The position numbers and the translations under genes are program-made. The notes below the pieces were generated by a model that was given only the letters and a program-made list of their open reading frames with translations, did no database searches and was not told the DNA's origin. From Verrucomicrobiota bacterium (GTDB lineage Bacteria > Chlamydiota > Chlamydiia > Chlamydiales > JAEYWL01), in the NCBI GenBank assembly GCA_023428915.1, contig JAEYWL010000036.1, positions 1 to 22,570 of the forward strand: a stretch of DNA of 22,570 bases, in the 5' to 3' direction. Of the stretch, positions 6,103-13,199 are shown piece by piece (the stretch's first letter is position 1; every line of letters begins with the position of its first letter).

Positions 6103-6960
6103 TCATTTCCTTTTATTTTTTGGAGTAATAACACCTGAAACATAGAAATCCAATGAAAGGTCTGGCATAACCCCTGCTAAAGCGATTTTACTACTTAAAT
6201 CTGAAAGAGAGGCTAAAATTTCTTGCTGTTTTGATTTTTCAAGCATCGGCCACATTTTAGTTATAAGGATTTCATGTGAAATATAAAGTCCTATCGCTGC
6301 TGCTAAATATCGGTTCCAGGCCCAAATCCCAGAAGCTGTCCCATCCGATCGAATAACAGCAATTAAAGCTTGTGGAAACCCTGCAACCATTAGTAAACGC
6401 CCACCTTGCGCCTTCTCAATCAAATCTTCAGATAGATGTTCACTCACATTTTTCAGCCAATCAGGTTTTTTGCCAAAAGTAAGAATGTTTATTTCTTTTT
6501 GCGAATGTTGCATAGATTCTATCTCATTTTTAAAAGTGGTTAATTCAGGAGCAAATGCAGCCATTAACACTAATTTGGCATCTAAATTTAAAATGGATCG
6601 ACATCGATTTAATACATTTTCGTAACCAGACAGAGAAAAAACTTGAGCCTCATCTTGTTGTTGACTTACATATTGATTAAATAAGCTCATTGCTTTCTGC
6701 TGCGATTGGTCTAAATGCAACTGATAATTTTCAAAAAATATTTGAAGAGGAATAGGAGAAAACTTGTCATTTTCTTCGCGCACTATGGCGCCTTTTTCAA
6801 CCAATCTTTGCAAACAGCTATAGATATTTCCTCGGGCAATATTGCATTTTTTGGCTACTTCATATCCATTCATTACTCCATGACTCAAAAAAGCAAGATA
6901 AGCTCGCGCTTCATTGTCAGTTAAGTCAAATGTCTTTAAGTGTTGGATAAGTTCGTTCAT
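6103..6960 (-). CDS. TrmB-family transcriptional regulator
   Basis: This 285-residue protein has an N-terminal winged helix (residues about 5-65: LTDNEARAYLAFLSHG, YEVAKKCNIARGNIYSCLQR, LVEKGAIVREENDKFSPIP), a central coiled segment (about 75-105), and a C-terminal PLD-like effector domain typical of bacterial TrmB proteins (about 110-250). TrmB regulators usually bind a small ligand and control transporter or stress genes. The start has GAGGAG seven bases upstream. A perfect palindrome lies 14 bases beyond the start, overlapping its own promoter and that of the divergent ABC exporter, so it probably regulates both. The inducing ligand is unknown. Confidence 0.85.
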   Translation of the reverse strand: MNELIQHLKTFDLTDNEARAYLAFLSHGVMNGYEVAKKCNIARGNIYSCLQRLVEKGAIVREENDKFSPIPLQIFFENYQLHLDQSQQKAMSLFNQYVSQQQDEAQVFSLSGYENVLNRCRSILNLDAKLVLMAAFAPELTTFKNEIESMQHSQKEINILTFGKKPDWLKNVSEHLSEDLIEKAQGGRLLMVAGFPQALIAVIRSDGTASGIWAWNRYLAAAIGLYISHEILITKMWPMLEKSKQQEILASLSDLSSKIALAGVMPDLSLDFYVSGVITPKNKRK

Positions 6961-6973
6961 AAGCTCCTCGTTT

Positions 6974-7001
6974 AATAGTATATCTTATGTGATATACTAT
7001 T
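6974..7001. promoter_or_regulatory. Perfect operator palindrome between the TrmB-like and ABC genes
   Basis: AATAGTATATC (6974-6984) and GATATACTATT (6991-7001) are perfect inverted repeats separated by 6 bases. The site touches the -35 box of the rightward promoter and overlaps a plausible leftward promoter (TTGTGT, 17 bp, TAAGAT). Position and symmetry fit a dimeric winged-helix repressor, most likely the adjacent TrmB-family protein. Confidence 0.8.
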
Positions 7002-7029
7002 TTGACACAAGGATTCCATTAGATAAAAT
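7002..7029 (+). promoter_or_regulatory. Sigma-70-type promoter for the ABC exporter
   Basis: The -35 TTGACA (7002-7007) and -10 TAAAAT (7024-7029) are 16 bp apart. It directly follows the operator palindrome. The transcript would carry a leader of about 200 bases containing a full palindromic repeat before the exporter gene. Confidence 0.65.
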
Positions 7030-7060
7030 TTTGCCAAGGAACCTATTTGCGAAAGGATTT

Positions 7061-7154
7061 AAACCCGACTTGCTACCTTCTAAGAGTCAGATTCGAGCTC
7101 TTAGAGAGAAAAAACTTTCGAATCTGACTTATTATAAGGTGGCAAGTTGGGTTT
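7061..7154. repeat. Palindromic repeat family, complete copy B (94 bp)
   Basis: It starts AAACCCGACTTGCTACCTT and ends AAGGTGGCAAGTTGGGTTT, with the two halves forming a long imperfect hairpin around an A-rich centre. It has the same length as copy E (14416-14509). In one frame the left half reads KPDLLPSKSQIRALR. No transposase is encoded, so it resembles a MITE or large REP element. It lies in the untranslated leader of the ABC exporter transcript, where the RNA would fold into a strong stem. Confidence 0.85.
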
Positions 7155-7211
7155 TAACTCCTTTAACTGATACAATGCCCAACGGACAGTCGAAGCTTCA
7201 AGGAGGACTAG

Positions 7212-7286
7212 ATGAACAAAAAAAAGCCAAATTATTGGCCAAGCGGACAGAGAAAGATTGATGAACTCCAAAGCAGTCTCCTATAA
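7212..7286 (+). CDS. Possible 24-residue leader peptide overlapping the ABC exporter start
   Basis: ATG 7212 has AAGGAGG five bases upstream, the best ribosome binding site in this area. The frame reads MNKKKPNYWPSGQRKIDELQ and four more residues to TAA 7284-7286, overlapping the first 26 bases of the exporter gene in another frame. The exporter's own start has only a weak site, so the exporter may depend on ribosomes arriving here. It could also be a relic of a different N-terminus. Confidence 0.4.
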   Translation: MNKKKPNYWPSGQRKIDELQSSLL

Positions 7287-9042
7287 AGAATTAATTGGCT
7301 TCTTTTGGAAATTCATCCGAAAACAAAAGTGGACTTTCTCTTCTATTTTCATCCAAGATTGTATAAATACGCTAGATGCTCTTCTGTGGCCATTTATCTT
7401 GCGTTGGGTGATCGATATTTTTTCTCAACATGAGGCTAATCGTGCACCGGCCTGGGAGTACCTTCAGGCGCCGATTATCATCAGCATTTGCCTTATTATT
7501 TTTATCGAAATCAATTCTCGTACCATGGGTTTCCTCATGGCAAAAGCTATCCCTAAGTTGCAATCCGATATCCGCATGACAATGTTTCAACATATTCAGG
7601 AGCATTCCCCTCACTATTTCAATGAACGGTTTGCTGGAAGTTTAGCGAATAAAATTACAGATATGACCACTGCAGTTGAATCGATTTTGCAACAGCTGTT
7701 TTGGCCTATTATTTCCTCCATTGCCATGGCTCTCTTTGGTGCGATTTTTCTTTGGTTTGTCCATCCAATCCTCGCCGGAATTTTGATTTTATGGATTATT
7801 GTTCATTTGAGCATTTGCTTAATGTTCAGCAAGACATGTGATTTATATGAACATCGGCATGGAGAGTCGCGTAGCATACTGCTTGGGAAAATCGTAGATA
7901 GCCTGACCAACTATTTTGCCGTTAATCTGTTCTATCGTTTTGGATTCGAAAAAAGTGCATTAGCTCCCTGTCAAAATGAAGAAGAGAAAACCAATGTTTT
8001 GGCTAGAAGATATGTTGAGAAAATGCGCAGCGTCACATCATTCTTTTATGTCACTATTTGTTTTATAGGAATCAACGGATTCGTCATTTATTTATGGCTT
8101 CAGCACCAAATCACGACAGGTGAAGTTGCTCAAGTTTTCGGAACCATGTGGAATATAGCAGCAGTCATGTGGGCTGTTGGCGGAGCTTTACCCGCTTTCT
8201 TTCAATCCTTTGGCATAGCAAAACAGGCCTATTCTGTAATGCTTGATCCTCAAGATTTGGGGGATAAGCTCAACGCCAAAGAATTAAAGATTCAAAGCGG
8301 CGAAATTGTTTTTGATAATGTGTCCTTTCATTATGGAGACAAAAACCTTTTCTCCAACAAACATGCCCACATTCGTGGAGGAGAAAGGGTTGGACTGGTT
8401 GGATTTACAGGGGCGGGAAAGTCGACCTTTATAAGTCTCATTTTACGATTTTTTCCTCTGCGCAACGGCAAAATTCTCATCGATGGTCAGGATATAGCAG
8501 ATATCACTTTAGAATCGTTACGGCGTCAAATTGCGTTGATCCCCCAAGATCCTGTGCTATTTCACAGGACATTACGTGAAAATATATCGTACGGAAAGCC
8601 CGAGGCCACTGAAGCGGAGATCTTTGCTGCCGCTAAATTAGCGCACTGTGATGAATTCATTCGGAATATTCCAACTGGTTATGAGGCAAAAGTAGGTGAA
8701 AGAGGGACAAAGCTATCTGGAGGGGAAAAACAAAGAATTGCAATTGCCAGAGCGATTTTAGTTGATGCTCCTATACTTATCTTGGATGAAGCGACTTCAT
8801 CTTTGGATTCAGTCACAGAAAAATATATCCAAGACAGCTTGTCGAAGCTTATGCAAGGCAGAACAACTATTGTGATCGCTCACCGTCTTTCAACGCTCTC
8901 TCGAATGGATCGCATCTTAGTTTTCGATAAAGGCAAGATTGTGGAGGAAGGAACCCATGCCAATCTAATGAGCAAAGATGGGTTATATGCCAGAATGTGG
9001 AATATGCAAGTGGGTGGATTTTTGCCGGAAACACCGAGATAA
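7261..9042 (+). CDS. ABC transporter, fused permease and ATPase (exporter half-type)
   Basis: This 593-residue inner-membrane protein has an N-terminal six-helix ABC exporter domain (about residues 20-325) and a C-terminal ATPase with Walker A GFTGAGKST (381-389), Q-loop PQDPVLF, signature LSGGEKQR, Walker B ILILDEATS and switch His in IAHR. It would work as a homodimer and expel a lipid, peptide or drug-like substrate; the substrate cannot be read. ATG 7261 is chosen over TTG 7258; its first base overlaps the TGA (7259-7261) of an upstream frame. It is divergent from the TrmB-family gene, with operator and promoter upstream, and is probably derepressed by that regulator's ligand. No clear terminator follows. 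Confidence 0.92.
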   Translation: MNSKAVSYKELIGFFWKFIRKQKWTFSSIFIQDCINTLDALLWPFILRWVIDIFSQHEANRAPAWEYLQAPIIISICLIIFIEINSRTMGFLMAKAIPKLQSDIRMTMFQHIQEHSPHYFNERFAGSLANKITDMTTAVESILQQLFWPIISSIAMALFGAIFLWFVHPILAGILILWIIVHLSICLMFSKTCDLYEHRHGESRSILLGKIVDSLTNYFAVNLFYRFGFEKSALAPCQNEEEKTNVLARRYVEKMRSVTSFFYVTICFIGINGFVIYLWLQHQITTGEVAQVFGTMWNIAAVMWAVGGALPAFFQSFGIAKQAYSVMLDPQDLGDKLNAKELKIQSGEIVFDNVSFHYGDKNLFSNKHAHIRGGERVGLVGFTGAGKSTFISLILRFFPLRNGKILIDGQDIADITLESLRRQIALIPQDPVLFHRTLRENISYGKPEATEAEIFAAAKLAHCDEFIRNIPTGYEAKVGERGTKLSGGEKQRIAIARAILVDAPILILDEATSSLDSVTEKYIQDSLSKLMQGRTTIVIAHRLSTLSRMDRILVFDKGKIVEEGTHANLMSKDGLYARMWNMQVGGFLPETPR

Positions 9043-9060
9043 AGTTTAAATAATTATAAT

Positions 9061-9081
9061 AAATTCATCACCAAATCAGGA
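9061..9081 (+). repeat. 21-bp direct repeat, copy 2
   Basis: AAATTCATCACCAAATC followed by AGGA matches 1846-1866 with one mismatch. Here its AGGA lies seven bases before the ATG of the ATPase stub and would be that gene's ribosome binding site. Confidence 0.6.
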
Positions 9082-9087
9082 TTTTAA

Positions 9088-9168
9088 ATGCAGCATTCAT
9101 TTGTAGGTCGAAAGAGAGAGCTTCAGATGCTCGGAGCACTCTTTAAGAAGAAATCAGCGGACTTGTAG
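9088..9168 (+). pseudogene. N-terminal stub of an AAA ATPase (DUF234-linked type)
   Basis: The 26-residue frame reads MQHSFVGRKRELQMLGALFK and stops at TAG 9166-9168. FVGRKREL near the start followed by LxxLFKKKSA is the standard opening of archaeal-type/DUF234 AAA ATPases, in which the Walker A follows some ten residues later. All of the ATPase domain is missing; the glutamine amidotransferase starts 8 bases after the stop. It keeps its leader and ribosome binding site, so a deletion probably joined it to the next gene. Confidence 0.65.
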
Positions 9169-9175
9169 AGGAACA

Positions 9176-9871
9176 ATGAAAAGATTGGTTGCGATCAAAC
9201 ACGTGGATTTTGAAGATTTAGGCAGTTGGGAAGATTTTCTCTCTAAGTACTACAAAATCACATGCCTGAATGTAACGCAGGTAAATTTTTCCAGTTTAAA
9301 CAACAGAAATATCGATTTCCTAGTTGTTTTAGGAGGCCCTATAGGGGTCTACCAAGAAGAGGAATACCCATTCATAAAAGCTGAAATCGCCTTATTAAAA
9401 GATCGCTTAAAGCAAGATTTGCCAACTTTAGGGATATGTTTAGGAAGCCAATTAATAGCCAGAGCATTAGGGGCAAAGGTTTATCCTAATCATGCAAAAG
9501 AAATCGGTTGGAGCCCTCTTGCTCTGACTACAAAAGGCAAGGACAGTTGTGTACAGCATTTAGACTCAGAACACACCTCCATGTTTCATTGGCATGGCGA
9601 TACTTTTGATCTTCCTCCAGGGGCAAATTTATTAGCTTCCACTGCAGCTTGTAAAAATCAGATCTTTTCTTTCGGAAAACATGCTCTTGCTTTTCAATGC
9701 CACCCAGAGGTTACAGCTCATCATTTAGAAAAATGGTGGATAGGCCATGCAGCTGAGCTTTCTTATAACAATCTTTCTGTTTGTCAATTACGTGATCAAA
9801 GCATCAAGCTAGGTCCACTCCTCGAAAAGCAAGCACTTCAGTGCCTGCGAGAATGGATTGAGAGCTTATAG
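9176..9871 (+). CDS. Class I glutamine amidotransferase-family protein
   Basis: This 231-residue cytoplasmic protein is a stand-alone class I GATase domain. It has the oxyanion-strand glycines in VVLGGPIGVY, the nucleophile Cys88 in GICLGSQ, and the His176/Glu178 pair in FQCHPEV, so the catalytic triad is complete. Family members hydrolyse glutamine to ammonia for a partner synthase, or act on gamma-glutamyl compounds when free-standing. No synthase partner lies nearby, so the true substrate is unknown. Start ATG 9176 has AGAGGA six bases upstream. Expression may now depend on the leader kept from the ATPase stub just ahead. Confidence 0.85.
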   Translation: MKRLVAIKHVDFEDLGSWEDFLSKYYKITCLNVTQVNFSSLNNRNIDFLVVLGGPIGVYQEEEYPFIKAEIALLKDRLKQDLPTLGICLGSQLIARALGAKVYPNHAKEIGWSPLALTTKGKDSCVQHLDSEHTSMFHWHGDTFDLPPGANLLASTAACKNQIFSFGKHALAFQCHPEVTAHHLEKWWIGHAAELSYNNLSVCQLRDQSIKLGPLLEKQALQCLREWIESL

Positions 9872-9960
9872 TGGAATTGAGATAAGTTGTTCAACCTGTT
9901 TCGAATGAGGACTTTCATCATTAGACATCTTTCAAAACTCGCTTTGGTTGAGATAATTAG

Positions 9961-10047
9961 GCATTTTTGAGCAGCTTTTCCACAAAATTTTGAGGGCATG
10001 TAAATATACATGGTCGAAAAATTTTGTGGAAAGCTGCCAAAAAGGGC
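9961..10047. repeat. Large imperfect hairpin between convergent genes
   Basis: Arms of about 21 bases (9971-9991 and 10017-10037) pair with a one-base bulge; the left arm starts GCAGCTTTTCCACAAAATTT. Inside is a second small palindrome, CATGTA-AATA-TACATG (9998-10013). Weak pairing continues outside both arms. It lies between the ends of the amidotransferase and Hsp20 genes and could end transcription from both sides, or be another mobile palindrome. It shares no sequence with the 94-bp repeat family. Confidence 0.6.
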
Positions 10048-10075
10048 AATTTTAACAATCAAATGGAGTTCATTT

Positions 10076-10122
10076 CCTCTAAGAGCTCGAATCTGACTCT
10101 TAGAAGGTAGCAAGTCGGGTTT
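10076..10122 (-). repeat. Palindromic repeat family, half copy C
   Basis: Read on the minus strand it matches the left half of copy B for about 45 bases, from AAACCCGACTTGCTACCTT to CGAGCTCTTAGAG. The right half is absent. It lies 21 bases from the 3' end of the Hsp20 gene. Confidence 0.8.
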
Positions 10123-10143
10123 TAATAACAAGTATTCTAGAAC

Positions 10144-10596
10144 TTATTTTTTGGAATTACCTGCCTTGATTGTAATTTTTTTTGTTTCACTCTGCTTAGC
10201 TAATTGCAAGCTAATCGTTAAAATTCCATCAGTATAAACAGCTTGAGGTTCTTGTTTTTCATCTATTTGTGTAGGCAGGGCAAGTGAATAAGAGTATCTT
10301 CTCTTTGAAGAGCGGTAATATTTTCTTTTTTTGTCTTTTTCTTCCTCTTCCGAAGCTCCCTTTATCAATAAAATTCCTTTATTAAGACTCACTTCAATAT
10401 CTTTAAGATTTAGTCCTGGCAGCGGAACCTCAACATGCAACTGGTTATTATCTTCGTAAATTCGAACACCATTTGAGGAAAACTCTCTGGAGATAAAATT
10501 TTCATCAAAAAAGTTCTGCCATGAACTTGGAAGTGATCTGAAAGGTCTATCAAAAATTTCCGGCAATAGATTTTCTGGTAATAGATTTTGCGGCAT
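10144..10596 (-). CDS. Hsp20/alpha-crystallin-family small heat-shock protein
   Basis: This 150-residue cytoplasmic chaperone holds unfolding proteins in large oligomers. The alpha-crystallin domain covers about residues 43-143, from VRIYEDNNQLHVEVPLPGLN through YSLALPTQIDEK and the conserved DGILTISL motif. The N-terminal arm contains a small tandem duplication (NLLPENLLPE). The usual C-terminal I-x-I anchor is represented by KKITIKAG. Start ATG has AAAGGAGGG close upstream. It follows the deleted formate dehydrogenase gene by 46 bases on the same strand and may share its promoter; no heat-shock-specific promoter was recognised. Confidence 0.92.
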   Translation of the reverse strand: MPQNLLPENLLPEIFDRPFRSLPSSWQNFFDENFISREFSSNGVRIYEDNNQLHVEVPLPGLNLKDIEVSLNKGILLIKGASEEEEKDKKRKYYRSSKRRYSYSLALPTQIDEKQEPQAVYTDGILTISLQLAKQSETKKITIKAGNSKK

Positions 10597-10642
10597 ATTC
10601 CCTCCTTTAATTGATTGTTTAGTAAAATTTCATATCATTCTT

Positions 10643-10891
10643 CTAATTGTTAAAACGCCTAGCTTCCTCAGAACCGCCCGTTGTGTCTCCTGCTACATAG
10701 GAATGAAATTTGCGCAATCCTAACTCGCCGGATACAGAACCCAAAAGTTGTCCCGGTGTAAAATCTATTTTTTTAGGATTAGGGACTGTTTGGCCATTGG
10801 GATAACAGGCAATCTTAGGGATGCTGTCCCGGGCATAAGTTTTTGGATATCCTTTCACTGGATCGTCGTAAAGAACTAGAAGAATTTTCAT
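10643..10891 (-). pseudogene. fdh: Formate dehydrogenase (NAD type) with large in-frame internal deletion
   Basis: The 82-residue frame joins two ends of NAD-dependent formate dehydrogenase. Residues 1-61 (MKILLVLYDDPVKGYPKTYA, then TPGQLLGSVSGELGLRK) match the normal N-terminus. Residues about 63-82 (HSYVAGDTTGGSEEARRFNN) match the normal C-terminus. About 300 residues between them, including the Rossmann fold and the catalytic Arg and His, are gone, yet the frame, start, ribosome binding site (CAGGAG) and stop are intact. The product cannot oxidise formate. It may still be translated as a small protein; a function is doubtful. Confidence 0.8.
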
Positions 10892-11286
10892 AATGTTGCT
10901 CCTGCCACATACTTCAAAACCATAGTGTGAAGACTAATCCTCCAAATCCTCGCGTCTTTAGCCAATGAAATAACAAAAAAATCTTTTATTACAAAACATC
11001 TTTTTTTGTCTTAGGGTTGACAATAAATTTCGTCATTATTTAAACCCGACTTGCTACCTTCTAAGAGTCAGATTCGAGTTCTTTTCCTCTAAGACCTAAA
11101 GGATTAAAGCCTCGATTGTTAAAATTACAAGTAGACGCTGCGCTATAAATGGGGTGTCTAAAGCAAGAGTGCCGCACAGGATATTTTCTTATCGAATTTC
11201 ACAAAAAACAGATAAGAAAGTACCTGAATTGGGATAAGGTCGATGATGATTAAGATGGCTCAAAAACAATACTAATCGGCAAGGGC
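10892..11286. other. Gap between divergent genes, containing repeat half copy D
   Basis: Besides the repeat at 11042-11083 it holds poly-A and poly-T runs (about 10973-11012) forming a weak AT hairpin, and TTGACA at about 11018-11023 without a clear partner -10 box. No gene is supported. The promoters for the MFS gene and for the formate dehydrogenase remnant with Hsp20 must lie here. Confidence 0.4.
11042..11083 (+). repeat. Palindromic repeat family, half copy D
   Basis: It matches the left half of copies B and E, from AAACCCGACTTGCTACCTT to GATTCGAGTTCTT. The right half is absent. The bases following (TTTCCTCTAAGA) also resemble those next to half copy C (TTTCCTCTAAGAG), so the halves may share a common truncation. 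Confidence 0.8.
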
Positions 11287-12510
11287 ATGGATAAAGGCTG
11301 GGGCAAGGGAAAGGAGGCGGACGTAACAAAACATGTGGCTGCAGCTAGCTATCTAGGCTGGATGCTGGATGCCTTTGATTTTTTTCTCATGATTTTTCTA
11401 CTGGAAGATATCGCTAAAGAATTTGGGACCGGCATTACCCAGGTCACCATTGCGATTACATTAACCTTGGCCATGCGTCCTGCGGGGGCTTTGATTTTTG
11501 GCCGTCTAGCTGATCGATTTGGGCGCAAACCTGTGCTCATGCTCGATATAGGATTATTTGCTTTATTCGAGTTTTTAACCGCCTTTTCTCCTAATTTTAC
11601 CGTATTTGTCATTCTGCGTGCTTTATTTGGCATTGCGATGGGCGGCGAATGGGGAATCGGTACTGCTTTAACCATGGAGTCCATTTCCACACGGACGCGC
11701 GGCTTGGTTTCGGGGATTTTACAGGCTGGATACCCCAGCGGCTATCTCTTAGCATCGGTCGTATTTGCACTGCTCTATTCAAGCATTGGCTGGCGAGGCA
11801 TGTTTATTGTTGGAGGATTGCCGGCCCTATTGGTGCTGTATATTCGCAGCTATGTGCCTGAATCGCCAGCCTGGAAAGCTGCTTCCGGCAAACAGAAGCC
11901 GAGCTTGCTTTCATCGCTAAGGCAGCATTGGAAGCTGGCTTTTTTTACCATTTTATTAATGACTGGATTTAATTTCTTTTCACACGGATCGCAAGATTTA
12001 TATCCCACGTTTTTACAAGTGCAGCATGGCTTTAATCCGCATACTGTTGGAGCAATTGCAATTATTTATAATATAGGCGCCATCTTTGGTGGAGTATTTT
12101 TTGGAACCCTATCTGATTATATGGGCCGGCGGTATGCCATTTTGCTGGCGGCTCTTTTAGCCTTGCCTTTACTGCCCCTATGGGCTTTTTCCACTACGCC
12201 TGTTATGCTGGCCTTAGGGGCTTTTTTGATGCAATTCACCGTACAGGGAGCGTGGGGTGTTATCCCCTGTTATCTCAACGAGCTCTCGCCTGCTGAAATA
12301 CGCGCGACATTTCCTGGGTTGATGTACCAGCTGGGAAATCTTCTGGCTTCCGCTAATGCAACTCTGCAGGCTATGATAGCAGCTCATTACAACGGCAATT
12401 ATAGCTATGGTTTATTCTTGGTTGTGGGCAGCGTCGCCATCTTAATCGCCGGTTTGATGCTTGCAGGTCCTGAACGGCACCGGAGAAAAATTTCAGGACT
12501 GGATTCCTGA
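11287..12510 (+). CDS. MFS transporter, sialate/lactate:H+ symporter (SHS)-like
   Basis: This 407-residue inner-membrane protein has the twelve hydrophobic segments of the major facilitator superfamily. Typical features are the start SYLGWMLDAFDFFLMIFLL, the loop 2-3 motif GRLADRFGRKPVLM, the segment RALFGIAMGGEWGIGTALTM, and a second-half GTLSDYMGRR. The opening GWxLDAFDFF and MGGEWG place it near the SHS family (NanT and Jen1-like), which import sialic acid, lactate or pyruvate with protons. The exact substrate is not certain. The ribosome binding site is weak (AAGGG very close to the ATG). It meets the tag gene tail to tail with no spacer. Confidence 0.85.
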   Translation: MDKGWGKGKEADVTKHVAAASYLGWMLDAFDFFLMIFLLEDIAKEFGTGITQVTIAITLTLAMRPAGALIFGRLADRFGRKPVLMLDIGLFALFEFLTAFSPNFTVFVILRALFGIAMGGEWGIGTALTMESISTRTRGLVSGILQAGYPSGYLLASVVFALLYSSIGWRGMFIVGGLPALLVLYIRSYVPESPAWKAASGKQKPSLLSSLRQHWKLAFFTILLMTGFNFFSHGSQDLYPTFLQVQHGFNPHTVGAIAIIYNIGAIFGGVFFGTLSDYMGRRYAILLAALLALPLLPLWAFSTTPVMLALGAFLMQFTVQGAWGVIPCYLNELSPAEIRATFPGLMYQLGNLLASANATLQAMIAAHYNGNYSYGLFLVVGSVAILIAGLMLAGPERHRRKISGLDS

Positions 12511-13080
12511 TTAACGATTTGCACACCAGCAATCGGCAAGATGGTCATCTACTAGCCCAACTGCCTGCATGAATGCATAGATGATTGTAGGGCCCGCAAA
12601 AGTCATGCCCCTTTTTTTGAGGTCTTTTGAAATTGCTACGCTGACAGGAGTGGCGGCAGGTATATCTTTAAGGGAGCGCCTGCGTGTCACAATGGGTTTT
12701 GCGCCTACATAGTTCCAGATATAGCTGGAAAATGAGCCGAATTCCTTTTGAATTGCTAAAAAAACCAACGCATTTTGGCGTGCAGCATAAATTTTCAATC
12801 GATTCCGAATAATGCCTGGGTTTTGAAGGAGTGTGTTCAGGTCGTCATCTGTCATTTTAGCTACTTTTTCAGGATCAAAATGGTAAAAAGCTTTTCGGTA
12901 TTCATCCCGCCTTTTGAGAATCGTTTCCCAGCTTAATCCAGCTTGAGCACCTTCAAGAATAAGCATTTCAAATAGATGCCGATCGTCATAAACGGGGATG
13001 CCCCATTCTTTGTCGTGATACTCTGCATAGAATTCTTTGCCAGGAACGGATCCAAAACATCTCTTCTTGCTATCTTTCAT
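12511..13080 (-). CDS. tag: DNA-3-methyladenine glycosylase I
   Basis: This 189-residue base-excision repair enzyme removes 3-methyladenine from alkylated DNA. It matches the family over its full length: zinc ligands Cys8, His22, His180 and Cys184 (YHDKEWG at the start, DHLADC at the end), Glu43 and the LEGAQAGLSW segment that lines the base pocket, and the helix-hairpin-helix region around NPGIIRNRLKI. Its stop codon at 12511-12513 begins directly after the MFS stop (12508-12510), so the two converging genes have no spacer and each transcript must run into the other or end inside it. Confidence 0.95.
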   Translation of the reverse strand: MKDSKKRCFGSVPGKEFYAEYHDKEWGIPVYDDRHLFEMLILEGAQAGLSWETILKRRDEYRKAFYHFDPEKVAKMTDDDLNTLLQNPGIIRNRLKIYAARQNALVFLAIQKEFGSFSSYIWNYVGAKPIVTRRRSLKDIPAATPVSVAISKDLKKRGMTFAGPTIIYAFMQAVGLVDDHLADCWCANR

Positions 13081-13153
13081 GATCTTTCCAATTATTTAAC
13101 GCTCTATTTTACACTAAATTTATATGTTGCCATTGCTGCAAGGCGGCCTTAAT

Positions 13154-13195
13154 TGGGTCAGGAGATGCTGATGGCGAAGCATCAGCCAAGACCCA
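13154..13195 (-). terminator. Two-part hairpin after the monooxygenase gene
   Basis: TGGGTC (13154-13159) pairs with GACCCA (13190-13195), and inside it GCTGATG (13167-13173) pairs with CATCAGC (13180-13186) around a 6-base loop. It begins 5 bases after the monooxygenase stop. No T-run follows, so it may end or stabilise the transcript rather than act as a classical terminator. Confidence 0.5.
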
Positions 13196-13199
13196 GGCC

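Noticed and set aside
6914..7261. 115-residue plus-strand ORF upstream of the ABC exporter
   Set aside because: It runs through the promoter, operator and palindromic repeat and has no ribosome site at its start. Only its stop, overlapping the exporter ATG, was noted.
9838..10131. 97-residue minus-strand ORF
   Set aside because: It is made of half copy C, the large hairpin and the antisense of the amidotransferase end. Its KPDLLPSKSQIRALRG segment is only the repeat read as protein.
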